DNA from: an uncultured Anaerobutyricum sp.
Lineage (GTDB): Bacteria > Bacillota > Clostridia > Lachnospirales > Lachnospiraceae
Length of the DNA: 64,000 nt
Reading direction: 5' to 3'
Assembly: GCF_934307085.1 (NCBI RefSeq)
Contig: NZ_CAKRCF010000001.1
Location: 62,001-126,000, forward strand
Below the pieces are notes generated by a model. The model worked only from the letters and a program-made list of their open reading frames with translations. It had not been told where the DNA came from and did no database searches. Shown here piece by piece: positions 1-8,715 of this stretch. How positions within the stretch are numbered: position 1 is the first letter of the stretch; every line of letters starts with the position of its first letter. The position numbers were made by a program, and so were the translations under genes.

Positions 1-8
1 ATTTTCAT
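1..8 (-). CDS. 5' end of a gene running off the left edge
   Basis: On the minus strand an ATG at position 8 is preceded by AAAGGAGAGAGAACG, a good ribosome binding site at normal spacing. Only the first two codons (Met-Lys) are inside the window, so nothing can be said about the product. The 200 bp between it and the neighbouring DMT gene are AT-rich and hold no other gene. Confidence 0.4.
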
Positions 9-208
9 CGTTCTCTCTCCTTTGTTTCATTTCATTACAAGTTTTTCTAAAAAAATTTGCGTATTGCAAGAAAGCCGCACAAAGCTTTCTTCTAAATATA
101 AAAAATACCACAAACCGAATAAAAACACAAGTGCTTCCTGCATATTTTTTGAATAAATATTCATCAAACTTACTTTAAGTTAATAAAGTGAACATATACT
201 ATGCATTT

Positions 209-1195
209 TTATACTTTCCTTCGGATGTCTGGAAGCTGTGCTAATACAATCGCAATAAACATAAGTACACAGCCGATCAATTCTCTTGTTGTAAGAAGCT
301 GATGAAGGAACAAATATCCTGAAAGGGCAGAGAACACAGATTCCAAACTCATAATCAATGCTGCCACAGTTGGATTTAATCCTTTTTGTCCCAGAATCTG
401 CAATGTATATCCCACTCCTGTTGACATAATACCTGTATAAAGAATCGGGCCTGCCGCATTTAAAATCATTGCCATATTCGGACTTTCAAATAAAAACATA
501 CAGATTGCGCCAAGCATTCCGCCGGTAAGAAACTGAATGCAAGACATTTTTACCCCATCTACGAATGGATTATAATGGTCTATCGCGAGAATCTGTCCTG
601 TGTATAAAAAGGAACAGCATAAAATGAGAGCATCCCCTCTCTGAATTGTCATTTTTTCTGTAATACATAAAAAATACAGCCCGGCTAATGCGATAACTAC
701 ACCAATCCAAGTGAGGATTCCGCAGTATTTTTTAAAGAAAAGGCCGACAACCGGTACAAGAATAATATAAAATGTTGTGATAAATCCTGCCTTTCCTACG
801 GTTGTATACTGGATTCCTGTCTGCTGAAAACAGTTTGCCAAGAATAAAAATATTCCGCATACAATTCCGCTTTCTAAAAGCTTTTTATTTTTCCAGCTTA
901 ACTTCTGATTCTCTGCCTGTACATTTTTAAAACTGCCAAGACTACCATTTGCATTAGCTGCATTCAGGCCTTCTTTTTGTCCCTTTTTTCGGATATTATC
1001 TATGACCATAATGACCGGAATCAGAAATAATCCTCCAATCACAGAGCGAAGACAAATAAATGTAAATGGTCCGATGTAATCCATACTTACACTCTGTGCT
1101 ACAAAAGCCGCACCCCAGATCATGGCTGTCAGGAACAGAAAAAATGTATTTCGCAATTTATGTGTCTTCACTTGCATCTTCGTTTGTGCTTTCAT
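209..1195 (-). CDS. EamA/DMT-superfamily transporter
   Basis: A 328-residue integral membrane protein with about ten hydrophobic helices in two EamA-like halves (about residues 17-175 and 185-325). The family exports or exchanges small metabolites such as amino acids; the substrate cannot be read from the sequence. A hydrophilic loop of about 45 residues (about 65-110, rich in Asn, Lys and Gly) separates the first helices and is longer than usual. The start is supported by an AAGAGG site about 10 nt upstream. It is transcribed divergently from argH, so the 180 bp between them should hold both promoters. It is a single-gene unit as far as the window shows. Confidence 0.85.
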   Translation of the reverse strand: MKAQTKMQVKTHKLRNTFFLFLTAMIWGAAFVAQSVSMDYIGPFTFICLRSVIGGLFLIPVIMVIDNIRKKGQKEGLNAANANGSLGSFKNVQAENQKLSWKNKKLLESGIVCGIFLFLANCFQQTGIQYTTVGKAGFITTFYIILVPVVGLFFKKYCGILTWIGVVIALAGLYFLCITEKMTIQRGDALILCCSFLYTGQILAIDHYNPFVDGVKMSCIQFLTGGMLGAICMFLFESPNMAMILNAAGPILYTGIMSTGVGYTLQILGQKGLNPTVAALIMSLESVFSALSGYLFLHQLLTTRELIGCVLMFIAIVLAQLPDIRRKV

Positions 1196-1299
1196 TTTCC
1201 ATCAACCTCTTTTCCTCTCAAAATCACCTGCGAATATCACAGATAAAACCGATTATACTCCAATCTTATTTTGTGAACAAGATATTTTCCGCTTTTTCC

Positions 1300-1328
1300 T
1301 TGCCAGTTGCAGTATTTTCATGTAAAAT
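1300..1328 (+). promoter_or_regulatory. Candidate sigma-A promoter of argH
   Basis: TTGCCA (1300-1305), a 17-nt spacer, then TAAAAT (1323-1328), about 48 nt upstream of the argH start codon. The match to the sigma-A consensus is fair. No arginine-repressor box was recognised. Confidence 0.45.
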
Positions 1329-1375
1329 ATTCATTTAGAACACTTTTAAAAATTTACAATACAGGAGGAATTTTT

Positions 1376-2761
1376 ATGGCTCAGTTATGGGGCGGACGAT
1401 TCACAAAAGAAACCGACAAACTGGTTTACAATTTTAACGCGTCCATCAATTTTGATAAGAAGTTTTACAAACAGGATATGGAAGGAAGTATCGCTCATGT
1501 AAAGATGCTCGCTGCCGTTGGCATCCTCACAGAAGAGGAGAGAGACCAGATCATTGCCGGTATCGAAGGTATCCTTCGTGATGTAGAGAATGGTTCTCTT
1601 GAGATTACAGAAGAATATGAAGATATTCACAGTTTCGTAGAAGCTGTCCTCACGGACCGCATCGGTGATGTTGGTAAGAAGCTTCACACAGGAAGGAGCC
1701 GTAATGATCAGGTTGCCCTCGACATGAAGTTATACACAAGACAGGAACTGCTTGCTATCAGAGAACTTGTTCTTGAACTCATTAAGACATGCCAGACTTT
1801 AATGGAGAACAATATTCATACTGTTATGCCTGGATTTACCCATTTGCAGAAGGCACAGCCTCTTACACTTTCCCATCATGTCGGAGCTTACATGGAGATG
1901 TTTAAAAGGGATTATTCCCGCTTAAGTGATATTTACGACCGTATGAACTATTGTCCATTAGGTTCTGGTGCTTTAGCTGGAACAACTTATCCATTAGATA
2001 GAGAAATGACTGCAGAACTTCTTGACTTCTACGGTCCTACTTTAAACAGTATGGATTCTGTATCTGACAGAGATTATGTTATCGAATTATTAAGTGCTCT
2101 TTCTACTATCATGATGCATTTAAGCCGTTTCTGTGAGGAAATCATTCTCTGGAACTCTAATGAGTACCGTTTCATCGAGATTGATGATGCTTACAGTACA
2201 GGAAGTAGTATTATGCCACAGAAAAAGAACCCGGATATTGCTGAATTAATCCGTGGAAAGACTGGACGTGTGTATGCTGCATTAACTTCTATTCTTACTA
2301 CAATGAAGGGAATCCCTTTAGCATACAATAAAGATATGCAGGAAGATAAAGAGCTTACCTTTGACGCATATGATACAGTAAAGGGCTGTCTTGCCCTCTT
2401 TAATGGTATGTTAAAAACTATCACTTTCCATAAAGATATTATGGAACAGAGTGCAAAACACGGATTTACTAATGCAACAGACGCTGCAGATTACCTTGTA
2501 AATCATGGTGTTCCTTTCCGTGATGCTCATGGCATTGTTGGTCGTCTTGTACTTTACTGTATTGATAAAGGTATCGCTTTAGATGATATGAGCCTTGAAG
2601 AATACAAAGCAATCAGCCCTGTATTTGAAGAAGACATTTACGAAGCAATTGACGTGCATACTTGTGTTGATAAGAGAAATACTATTGGTGCTCCAGGTCC
2701 AAAGGCAATGGAACAGGTTATTGCTATCAATAAAAAATGGATAGAAGAACACGAAGCGTAA
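1376..2761 (+). CDS. argH: Argininosuccinate lyase
   Basis: Cleaves argininosuccinate to arginine and fumarate, the last step of arginine synthesis, in the cytoplasm. The 461-residue length is typical. The fumarase/aspartase superfamily signature GSSIMPQKKNPD lies near residue 276, with LHTGRSRNDQ near 105 and GFTHLQKAQP near 160, which belong to the three conserved active-site regions. I chose the ATG at 1376 because AGGAGG lies seven nt upstream and the protein then begins MAQLWGGRF, as in other ArgH proteins; the longer frame from 1307 has no such support. No argG is nearby. The transporter gene follows after 20 bp, so the two may be cotranscribed. Confidence 0.97.
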   Translation: MAQLWGGRFTKETDKLVYNFNASINFDKKFYKQDMEGSIAHVKMLAAVGILTEEERDQIIAGIEGILRDVENGSLEITEEYEDIHSFVEAVLTDRIGDVGKKLHTGRSRNDQVALDMKLYTRQELLAIRELVLELIKTCQTLMENNIHTVMPGFTHLQKAQPLTLSHHVGAYMEMFKRDYSRLSDIYDRMNYCPLGSGALAGTTYPLDREMTAELLDFYGPTLNSMDSVSDRDYVIELLSALSTIMMHLSRFCEEIILWNSNEYRFIEIDDAYSTGSSIMPQKKNPDIAELIRGKTGRVYAALTSILTTMKGIPLAYNKDMQEDKELTFDAYDTVKGCLALFNGMLKTITFHKDIMEQSAKHGFTNATDAADYLVNHGVPFRDAHGIVGRLVLYCIDKGIALDDMSLEEYKAISPVFEEDIYEAIDVHTCVDKRNTIGAPGPKAMEQVIAINKKWIEEHEA

Positions 2762-2781
2762 AAAGGGGTTAAATAAAAAGT

Positions 2782-4164
2782 ATGCAAAACGCAAAAAAAA
2801 CACATAAAGAAAGACGCGGACGCTTTTCTGGCCGCATTGGATATGTACTGGCTGTTTCTGGTTCTGCCGTAGGTCTTGGAAATATATGGAGATTCCCATA
2901 TCTTGCCGCAAAATATGGGGGAGGAATCTTTCTTTTAATCTATCTCCTTTTAACAGTTTCTTTTGGCTATGTTTTAATCATGTCGGAAACTGCATTAGGA
3001 CGTATGACCAGAAAAAGCCCGGTTGGAGCTTTCGCTTCTTTTGGCAACAGCTTTCCCTTTAAACTGGGTGGATGGCTCAATGCCATTATCCCTATGCTGA
3101 TTGTTCCTTATTACAGCACGATCGGCGGCTGGGTTATCAAGTATCTTGTAGAATATGTACGTGGAAATGTACAGGCAGTTGCACAGGACGGTTATTTTAA
3201 CGAGTTCATCACAGACTCTTTCCAGACAGAACTTTGGTTTCTCGTCTTTGCTGTTTTAGTCTTCCTGATTATCCTTGGTGGCGTAAAGAATGGTGTAGAA
3301 CGAATGTCTAAGATCATGATGCCAATCCTTGTACTTTTAGCCATTATTGTTACTATCTATTCTGTTACTCGTCCCGGAGCAATTGCAGGAGTGAAGTATT
3401 TCTTAATTCCTAATGTGAAAAACTTCTCTTTTATGACTATCGTTGCAGCTATGGGACAGATGTTCTACTCTCTCTCTATCGCTATGGGAATCCTCTATAC
3501 TTACGGTTCCTACACCGATAAAGACATGGACCTTGAACAGTCTACCACACAGGTTGAAATCTTTGATACTGGTATCGCTATCCTTGCCGGATTAATGATT
3601 ATCCCTGCGGTTTTCGCCTTCTCTGGCGGAAATCCGGAAACGCTACAGGCTGGACCATCACTGATGTTTATCACTCTGCCAAAAGTATTTGCAAGCATGG
3701 GAGTAGGTACCGGGGCCGGTATTCTCTTCTTCGTCCTCGTACTGCTTGCCGCACTCACGAGTGCCGTTTCCTTAATGGAAACCAGCGTATCTACTTTCTC
3801 AGACGAGCTTCATTGGAGCCGTCCAAAATGTTGCGCTCTAATGGCAATCGTTATGTTAGTTTTTGGTTCCGCTTCCTCTCTTGGATACGGAGCACTCGAC
3901 TTTGTTAAGATATTTGGAATGGCATTCCTCGACTTCTTTGACTTCATTACAAATTCTGTAATGATGCCACTTGCTGCTTTGACAACTTGCTTCTTAGTAC
4001 TTCGGGTTGTCGGCTTTAAGCGAATTGCCGAAGAAATTGAACAGTCGTCTTCCTTCCGCAGGAAGAAACTGTATCAGTTCTTCCTCAAATATCTGGCTCC
4101 AATATGTTTAATTATCATTCTATGCAGCTCCATCGCTAATGTACTGGGGATTATTTCTATGTAA
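2782..4164 (+). CDS. Neurotransmitter:sodium symporter (NSS) family transporter
   Basis: A 460-residue protein with about 11-12 hydrophobic helices. The family signature VGLGNIWRFPYL lies near residues 30-42, followed by a YGGG turn; in LeuT-fold proteins this unwound part of helix 1 binds sodium and substrate. Bacterial members take up amino acids such as leucine, tryptophan or tyrosine with Na+; the substrate here is unknown. It lies 20 bp after argH with a weak upstream AAGGGG, so expression from the argH promoter is plausible. A large foldback element (4179-4304) follows the stop codon. Confidence 0.9.
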   Translation: MQNAKKTHKERRGRFSGRIGYVLAVSGSAVGLGNIWRFPYLAAKYGGGIFLLIYLLLTVSFGYVLIMSETALGRMTRKSPVGAFASFGNSFPFKLGGWLNAIIPMLIVPYYSTIGGWVIKYLVEYVRGNVQAVAQDGYFNEFITDSFQTELWFLVFAVLVFLIILGGVKNGVERMSKIMMPILVLLAIIVTIYSVTRPGAIAGVKYFLIPNVKNFSFMTIVAAMGQMFYSLSIAMGILYTYGSYTDKDMDLEQSTTQVEIFDTGIAILAGLMIIPAVFAFSGGNPETLQAGPSLMFITLPKVFASMGVGTGAGILFFVLVLLAALTSAVSLMETSVSTFSDELHWSRPKCCALMAIVMLVFGSASSLGYGALDFVKIFGMAFLDFFDFITNSVMMPLAALTTCFLVLRVVGFKRIAEEIEQSSSFRRKKLYQFFLKYLAPICLIIILCSSIANVLGIISM

Positions 4165-4178
4165 GTACTAATACAGAT

Positions 4179-4304
4179 GAAAACCGGGGAAGGGATATCG
4201 TATAAATGTGACTTTAGTCGCGGCAGGTTGAATGCTCGCTTTTGCGCTCGCATCCAACCTTTGCTCCTAGGCCACATTTATACGATATCCCTTCCCCGGT
4301 TTTC
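4179..4304 (-). repeat. Foldback element A (long-core subtype)
   Basis: Two perfectly complementary 32-nt arms (4179-4210 and 4273-4304) enclose a 62-nt core. Read on the minus strand the core has CCTAGGAGCAA, then an upper hairpin whose complementary sides contain ATGCGAGC and GCGAGCAT, then CGCGACTAAAGT. The core matches elements B, F, I and K; the arms do not. It lies between the convergent NSS gene and rsmH, where it could end transcription both ways, but the conserved core is more than a terminator needs. Orientation is given with the GAGCAA motif first. Confidence 0.85.
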
Positions 4305-4313
4305 TGTGTGTTG

Positions 4314-4451
4314 AGGCTCTCTATAGAAATAATCTGGGGGGATTTGAGTTTTAGAATATTTTTCAAACACACTCTAAAGCGTGTAAAAGTTAACTATCCT
4401 CATCCCCAAATCCTCCAATTATCAAAGTCACAGATAGGATACTATAGAGCT
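4314..4451. repeat. Possible degenerate foldback containing a short palindrome copy
   Basis: GCTCTCTATAG near 4315 and CTATAGAGC near 4443 are complementary, and GGGGATTTGAG near 4338 partly matches CTCATCCCCAAATC near 4400. Inside lies TTTTCAAACACACTCT (4360-4375), a half copy of the short palindrome family. The pairing is imperfect and the assignment is tentative. Confidence 0.3.
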
Positions 4452-4477
4452 TTAGGGTTCGTCTGACTTTTAATAAA

Positions 4478-5536
4478 TTATCTTATCGCCCATCGCATTT
4501 TCGTAGATCTGGCTCTGCCATTCCGATGGCATTCCTCCTTCGATGGTCGGATGACGTTTTTAGCAACATCGCTCCATAATCCTTCTTTTTGCTGTCTTTT
4601 CCAGATCTTCTTTACCAGGCGGTCTTCGCCGGAGTGGAAGGTAAGAATGGCTACCCGGCCACCTGGTGCAAGGATATGTGGTAATTTTTCTAAGAATTCT
4701 TCTAATACTTCAAATTCGCTGTTTACATCAATTCGTAATGCCTGGAATGTTCTCTGGCATGTCTTTTTGATGATATCTTTTTTCTCTTTATCATCTGGCA
4801 AAAAAGCAAGTGCTCTCTCGATGGTTTCTTTTAACTGTCCCGTCGTATCAATTGGTTCTCCTCGACGATATGTCTTAATAATTTCTCTTGCAATCTGCTC
4901 TGCATAAGGTTCGTCTGAGTTTTCATAAAGCATACCCTCGATTTCATCTCTACTTAATTCTTTAAGACGTTCTGCCGCAGAAACTCCTTTACTTGGGTCT
5001 AAACGAAGGTCTAACGGACCCTCTACCTTATAGGAAAATCCTCTTTTGGGATTATCAATCTGCATGGATGATACACCTAAGTCCGCTAATACAAAGTTAA
5101 ATGGACCATGTTCCTTTGCCACGAGGTCGATATTTCGGAAGTTTTGCTGGATAATTGTTAAAATATCTTCTCCGTATCCTGCTCCTCTTAAACGATCTGT
5201 TGTTTTTACAATTTCGATTGGGTCTACATCTAAGCCGTAGATATGTCCCTCTCCCTGAAGACACTCTAACATTTTTCTAGTATGTCCTCCATATCCAAGT
5301 GTACAGTCTAATCCTTTTTGACCCGGCTGAATCTGTAAGAAATCTAAAATTTCCTGTACACAAATAGAGATGTGCATTCCTGCTGGTGTACTTCCTTTAC
5401 GGATTACTTTTTCTATCGTGTCTTTATATTTTTCCGGCTGGAGCTCTTTATATTTTTCTTCAAATTTTCTTGGATGCGTTCCTTTATAGCGCACTCTTCT
5501 TTTATGTGTTTTTTCTAATTCTTTATTTTCTTCCAT
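4478..5536 (-). CDS. rsmH: 16S rRNA (cytosine(1402)-N(4))-methyltransferase RsmH, N-terminally extended
   Basis: RsmH methylates N4 of C1402 in the 16S rRNA P site. The SAM-binding motif LDCTLGYGGHTRKML is at about residues 77-90, and the family block beginning HISICVQEILDFL starts near residue 55. The 352-residue length exceeds the usual 310 or so because of about 50 extra basic, charged residues at the N-terminus. RsmH usually sits in the division/cell-wall cluster before ftsL; here it stands alone next to a csoR-type gene, so it may be a second paralogue. It ends convergently with the NSS gene, with foldback A between them. Confidence 0.88.
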   Translation of the reverse strand: MEENKELEKTHKRRVRYKGTHPRKFEEKYKELQPEKYKDTIEKVIRKGSTPAGMHISICVQEILDFLQIQPGQKGLDCTLGYGGHTRKMLECLQGEGHIYGLDVDPIEIVKTTDRLRGAGYGEDILTIIQQNFRNIDLVAKEHGPFNFVLADLGVSSMQIDNPKRGFSYKVEGPLDLRLDPSKGVSAAERLKELSRDEIEGMLYENSDEPYAEQIAREIIKTYRRGEPIDTTGQLKETIERALAFLPDDKEKKDIIKKTCQRTFQALRIDVNSEFEVLEEFLEKLPHILAPGGRVAILTFHSGEDRLVKKIWKRQQKEGLWSDVAKNVIRPSKEECHRNGRARSTKMRWAIR

Positions 5537-5582
5537 AGAAATCCTCCTTTATATTAGTAATACATATTATCAATAGTATATA

Positions 5583-5619
5583 AAAAGTGGATAAACCAGA
5601 AAATAGTTTATCCACTTTT
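5583..5619 (-). terminator. Terminator-like hairpin after csoR
   Basis: The sides GTTTATCCACTTTT and AAAAGTGGATAAAC pair across a 9-nt loop, and on the minus strand the hairpin is followed by a T-rich stretch. It lies between csoR and rsmH and should end csoR transcripts. The A/T tracts on both sides would also let it work in the other direction. Confidence 0.65.
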
Positions 5620-5669
5620 ACCTTTAAAATACTGAGTATTTTCTCTTAATTTTCCAAATATAATAATTA

Positions 5670-5945
5670 CTACTTCATATTCGCAAAACGTTCTACCGCT
5701 TTTGTAAAATTGTCAATCGTCTTATCCGCATCACCATGCTCGATTCCATCACGGACACAATGTTTGATGTGCCCTTCTAAAACAACTTTACCACATCCAT
5801 GAAGTGCAGATTTAGCTGCGTTAATCTGCGATAAAATATCTTCGCAGGGAATATCTTCATCTACCATACGGTCAATTGCCTGTACCTGTCCAATTATTTT
5901 TTTTAAACGACGATGCAAATTATCTGCATCCATGCATTGCTTCAT
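5670..5945 (-). CDS. csoR: CsoR-family metal-sensing transcriptional repressor
   Basis: A 91-residue all-helical DUF156 (CsoR/RcnR/FrmR) protein. Cys34, His59 and Cys63 reproduce the C-X24-H-X3-C spacing of the copper(I) ligands of true CsoR proteins, which favours copper over nickel or formaldehyde sensing; persulfide sensing (CstR) is a weaker alternative. I chose the ATG at 5945 because GGAGG lies eight nt upstream; the longer frame to 5975 would read through that site. No copper ATPase or chaperone gene is adjacent, so the target may be elsewhere as well as its own promoter. Confidence 0.82.
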   Translation of the reverse strand: MKQCMDADNLHRRLKKIIGQVQAIDRMVDEDIPCEDILSQINAAKSALHGCGKVVLEGHIKHCVRDGIEHGDADKTIDNFTKAVERFANMK

Positions 5946-6023
5946 AATAGGTTCCTCCATATTTAAATATCTCAAATAACCCTCACTTGTATAAATGAGG
6001 GTCAGAGCTTTTTCATGTATATA

Positions 6024-6052
6024 ATACTATCATACCCGGGGGAATTTGTCGA
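6024..6052 (-). promoter_or_regulatory. Candidate csoR promoter with a GC-rich operator in the spacer
   Basis: On the minus strand TCGACA (6047-6052), a 17-nt spacer and TAGTAT (6024-6029) form a sigma-A-like promoter about 80 nt upstream of csoR. The spacer contains CCCCCGGGTA (6034-6043), which resembles the G/C-tract operators (TACCC...GGGTA type) described for CsoR proteins. Autoregulation is an inference. Confidence 0.45.
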
Positions 6053-6103
6053 ATGACAAAGGAGATTTCTGCATTGTCAGTAGATAGTAAAAGCGGTCAT
6101 CTG

Positions 6104-7438
6104 TTATTTTTCGGAAATCTCTTTTTTCTTCATCCACCCATATGCAATGAGGCAAATAATTACCGAGAGCATTGACCCTCCTGCTGTGGCGAGTCCCATT
6201 GGAAATAGGCTGGTAAAGGCTTTTGAGGTAATATATACGCCGGGTATTCTTATAAGTAAAATAGATGTAAGGTTATGTATGAAGGATAATTCTGAGTGTC
6301 CACAGGCACAGAAGTATCCGCTGAAGCTAAAATGAATTCCTGCAAAGATGCAGTCGATGATATATCCTCTGATATATTGAGAACCAAGCAGGATAACACT
6401 TGCATTGGCAGTAAAGAGTCCCACTACTGGTCCGGCGATAAACTGGATGATAATTGTTACGATAATACCAAAGCTTACAGTTATCATGACTGCATATCGT
6501 AAAGTTGCCCTTGCCCGTTCTGGTTTGCCGGCACCGATATTTTGTGCGCCAAGTGCAGATACGGTAGAAAGCATGGAAGATGGTACTAAGAAAAGGAAAC
6601 TGATAATCTTTTCTACGATTCCTACTGCGGCTGCTGTATCCAATCCTCTTCGGTTTGCGATGATTGTGATAACGATAAAGGCAATCTGGATAAATCCGTC
6701 CTGTAAGGCTACCGGGATACCAATTTTTAATAGCTGTCCCATCGTTTCTTTATCCATTTTAAAATCATTTTTACTAAGGGAAATTCCTGTCTTTTTTTTC
6801 ATAATGACAATAAGTGCGATAATGACACTAATGGTCTGGGAAGAAGTTGTTCCCAGTGCTGCTCCTGCTGCTCCCATATGAAAGGCTCCGATAAACAGAT
6901 AATCCAGTACAATATTTGTCACACAGGCAATAGCAATAAAGTACATCGGACTTTTGGAATCACCCATTCCTCTAAAAATAGAGCTGATAATGTTATATGC
7001 CGTAATAAATGGAATTCCGATAAAGCAAATGGTCAGATAAATCCTTGTTCCTGAAACAGCTTCCTCTGGTGTGGACATCACACCGACAATCGGTTTGATA
7101 AAAAATAACAGTACTATGGCTGCCACAATCGCCAGACCCATGAATAATATAATGGTATTACCAATATATCTGGCTGCTTTCTTCTTATTTCCCGCTCCGA
7201 TTGCCTGTCCAATGCTGACAGTTGCTCCCATCGCAAGACCGACAATCATTACTGTAACCATATGCATTACCTGACTTCCGATAGAAACCGCTGTTGTGCT
7301 GGCAACTCCTTCAAACTGACCGATAATAAATAAGTCCGCCATCCCATAAAGTGTCTGCAAAAAATAAGACAATAAATAAGGCAGCGAAAAATATAAAATA
7401 TTTTTCAGAACACTGCCCATTGTTAAATTCTTCTCCAT
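6104..7438 (-). CDS. MATE-family efflux transporter
   Basis: A 444-residue protein with about 12 transmembrane helices in two MatE repeats (about residues 15-175 and 235-395). The N-terminus (MEKNLTMGSVLKNILYFSLP) and the interhelical pattern are typical of Na+- or H+-driven multidrug/toxic-compound extrusion proteins of Firmicutes. The substrate is unknown. It starts 26 bp after the mscS stop and is probably cotranscribed with it. Inverted segments GGAGATTTC near 6061 and GAAATCTC near 6115 flank the stop and might form a weak terminator. Confidence 0.9.
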   Translation of the reverse strand: MEKNLTMGSVLKNILYFSLPYLLSYFLQTLYGMADLFIIGQFEGVASTTAVSIGSQVMHMVTVMIVGLAMGATVSIGQAIGAGNKKKAARYIGNTIILFMGLAIVAAIVLLFFIKPIVGVMSTPEEAVSGTRIYLTICFIGIPFITAYNIISSIFRGMGDSKSPMYFIAIACVTNIVLDYLFIGAFHMGAAGAALGTTSSQTISVIIALIVIMKKKTGISLSKNDFKMDKETMGQLLKIGIPVALQDGFIQIAFIVITIIANRRGLDTAAAVGIVEKIISFLFLVPSSMLSTVSALGAQNIGAGKPERARATLRYAVMITVSFGIIVTIIIQFIAGPVVGLFTANASVILLGSQYIRGYIIDCIFAGIHFSFSGYFCACGHSELSFIHNLTSILLIRIPGVYITSKAFTSLFPMGLATAGGSMLSVIICLIAYGWMKKKEISEK

Positions 7439-7464
7439 CGTAAAATCTCCTGTAAACTTTTTCC

Positions 7465-8331
7465 TTACTCTTTTTCCTGCGGAATTAAATTTACATCAAG
7501 CTGGTCAAATGGAATTGAAATATCATTTTTATCGAATTCTTCTTTGATTTCTTCTAACACTCTCCAGCGTGATTCCCAGTAATCTTCTGTCCTTACCCAG
7601 TAACGAATCCCGATATCAATACAGCTTGCCTGAAATTCATTGACATAAATCTTAATTGGTTCTTCTACAATTCGCGCAGGCTCTTTTTCAATCAGCGCAT
7701 TTAATACACCTCTGACTCTTTTAATATCCTCACTATATTCGATACCAACGTTTAAATCAACACGACGCTTTGCCTGATACGTTACATTTGTGATACTCGC
7801 ATTAGACAGATTACCATTCGGAATCATAATCGCCTTATTATCTACACTCAAAAGCTTTGTATACATAATGCCGATTGCCTGTACGGTTCCTTCTTTTCCA
7901 GAGTTACCCTCAATAATATAATCTCCAACCTGAAATGGCTTTAATAAAAGTAAAATAACACCACCGGCAATATTGGACAATGACCCCTGTAAAGAAAGAC
8001 CTAATGCAAGACCAGCGGAACCAAGTAATGCCACAATCGAAGAAGCGGCAACACCAATCTTCGTTACAGCCATAAAAATAACCAGTACCTTACCACCAAT
8101 CTTAATAAAGGAAAGCAGGAAAGTCTGGAGCGTTGTATCCATAATAGACCGTTCAAATATCTTTTGTGCCATTTTTGCCATATAAGATACAATTTTAAAA
8201 CCAATAAATAAAATAAGTAAAGCGGCAATAACACTTCCACAAAAATCTGCCAGCTTTACTCCGGTTTTTCCGAGATACTCATAGATAAGTGAATATCCGA
8301 AAGACTTCAGCGAAGTTGTTTCTAATAACAT
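7465..8331 (-). CDS. mscS: MscS-type small-conductance mechanosensitive channel
   Basis: A 288-residue membrane protein: two N-terminal helices (about 25-100), then the Gly/Ala-rich pore helix (motif SAGLALGLSLQGSLSNIAGG) and a soluble C-terminal vestibule domain of MscS beta/alpha-beta type. It releases osmolytes during hypo-osmotic shock. I chose the ATG at 8331 because AGGAGG lies just upstream; the longer reading frame to 8526 only translates a foldback element. It appears to lead a two-gene unit with the MATE exporter. Confidence 0.9.
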   Translation of the reverse strand: MLLETTSLKSFGYSLIYEYLGKTGVKLADFCGSVIAALLILFIGFKIVSYMAKMAQKIFERSIMDTTLQTFLLSFIKIGGKVLVIFMAVTKIGVAASSIVALLGSAGLALGLSLQGSLSNIAGGVILLLLKPFQVGDYIIEGNSGKEGTVQAIGIMYTKLLSVDNKAIMIPNGNLSNASITNVTYQAKRRVDLNVGIEYSEDIKRVRGVLNALIEKEPARIVEEPIKIYVNEFQASCIDIGIRYWVRTEDYWESRWRVLEEIKEEFDKNDISIPFDQLDVNLIPQEKE

Positions 8332-8363
8332 AAAAACCTCCTTTTTCTTTCTGTAGGCTTCTA

Positions 8364-8485
8364 GCAAAATTTGAGAAATAAAAGAAGTATTTTTTCGTCG
8401 TTGCCATCCCAAGGTAGTGGCTCCACTATGTTGTGGCAATATGTGCAAATACGAAAAAATACTTCTTTTATTTCTCAAATTTTGC
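8364..8485. repeat. Foldback element C (unrelated core)
   Basis: Two perfect 35-nt complementary arms (8364-8398 and 8451-8485) enclose a 52-nt core in which TTGCCA pairs with TGGCAA and AGTGG with CCACT. Beyond a small internal loop the outer CTTC/GAAG also pair. The core does not contain the GAGCAA/TGCAG motifs of the other elements. It occupies the untranslated region just upstream of mscS. Confidence 0.8.
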
Positions 8486-8611
8486 ACCGAAGGGTACAAC
8501 ACCCACAATAAACCTGTGTATTTCACCGCAAGACATTATAAATCTTTTTGGTCTATAGTTAGTATGTCTGTAAAAAAGTAAAGTATTCAAGAGACGGGAA
8601 TAGAGAAGTCA

Positions 8612-8690
8612 GTATATAGTATCTGTTCCATATCCCTGCGCTTATAATGCTCAACCGCATTATAAGCTTGCTCCATAGCATATGCCTAGC
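8612..8690 (-). repeat. Foldback element H (short-core subtype, decayed arms)
   Basis: Read on the minus strand, positions 8679-8625 give CTATGGAGCAAGC, an upper stem of GCTTATAATGC pairing with GCATTATAAGC, and GCAGGGATATGGAAC, which match the cores of D, E and G. The flanks pair only over about nine positions with mismatches, so the lower stem seems to have eroded. It lies 37 nt from element B. Confidence 0.65.
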
Positions 8691-8715
8691 TTAATTCAAC
8701 TGTCCTTAAAAGTCA

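Noticed and set aside
4179..4304. Element A as an ordinary bidirectional terminator
   Set aside because: A terminator would not need a 62-nt core shared with other loci nor perfect 32-bp arms; termination may be a side effect.
7465..8526. 353-residue version of MscS with a long N-terminus
   Set aside because: The extra 65 codons translate foldback element C, and the real start at 8331 has AGGAGG directly upstream.
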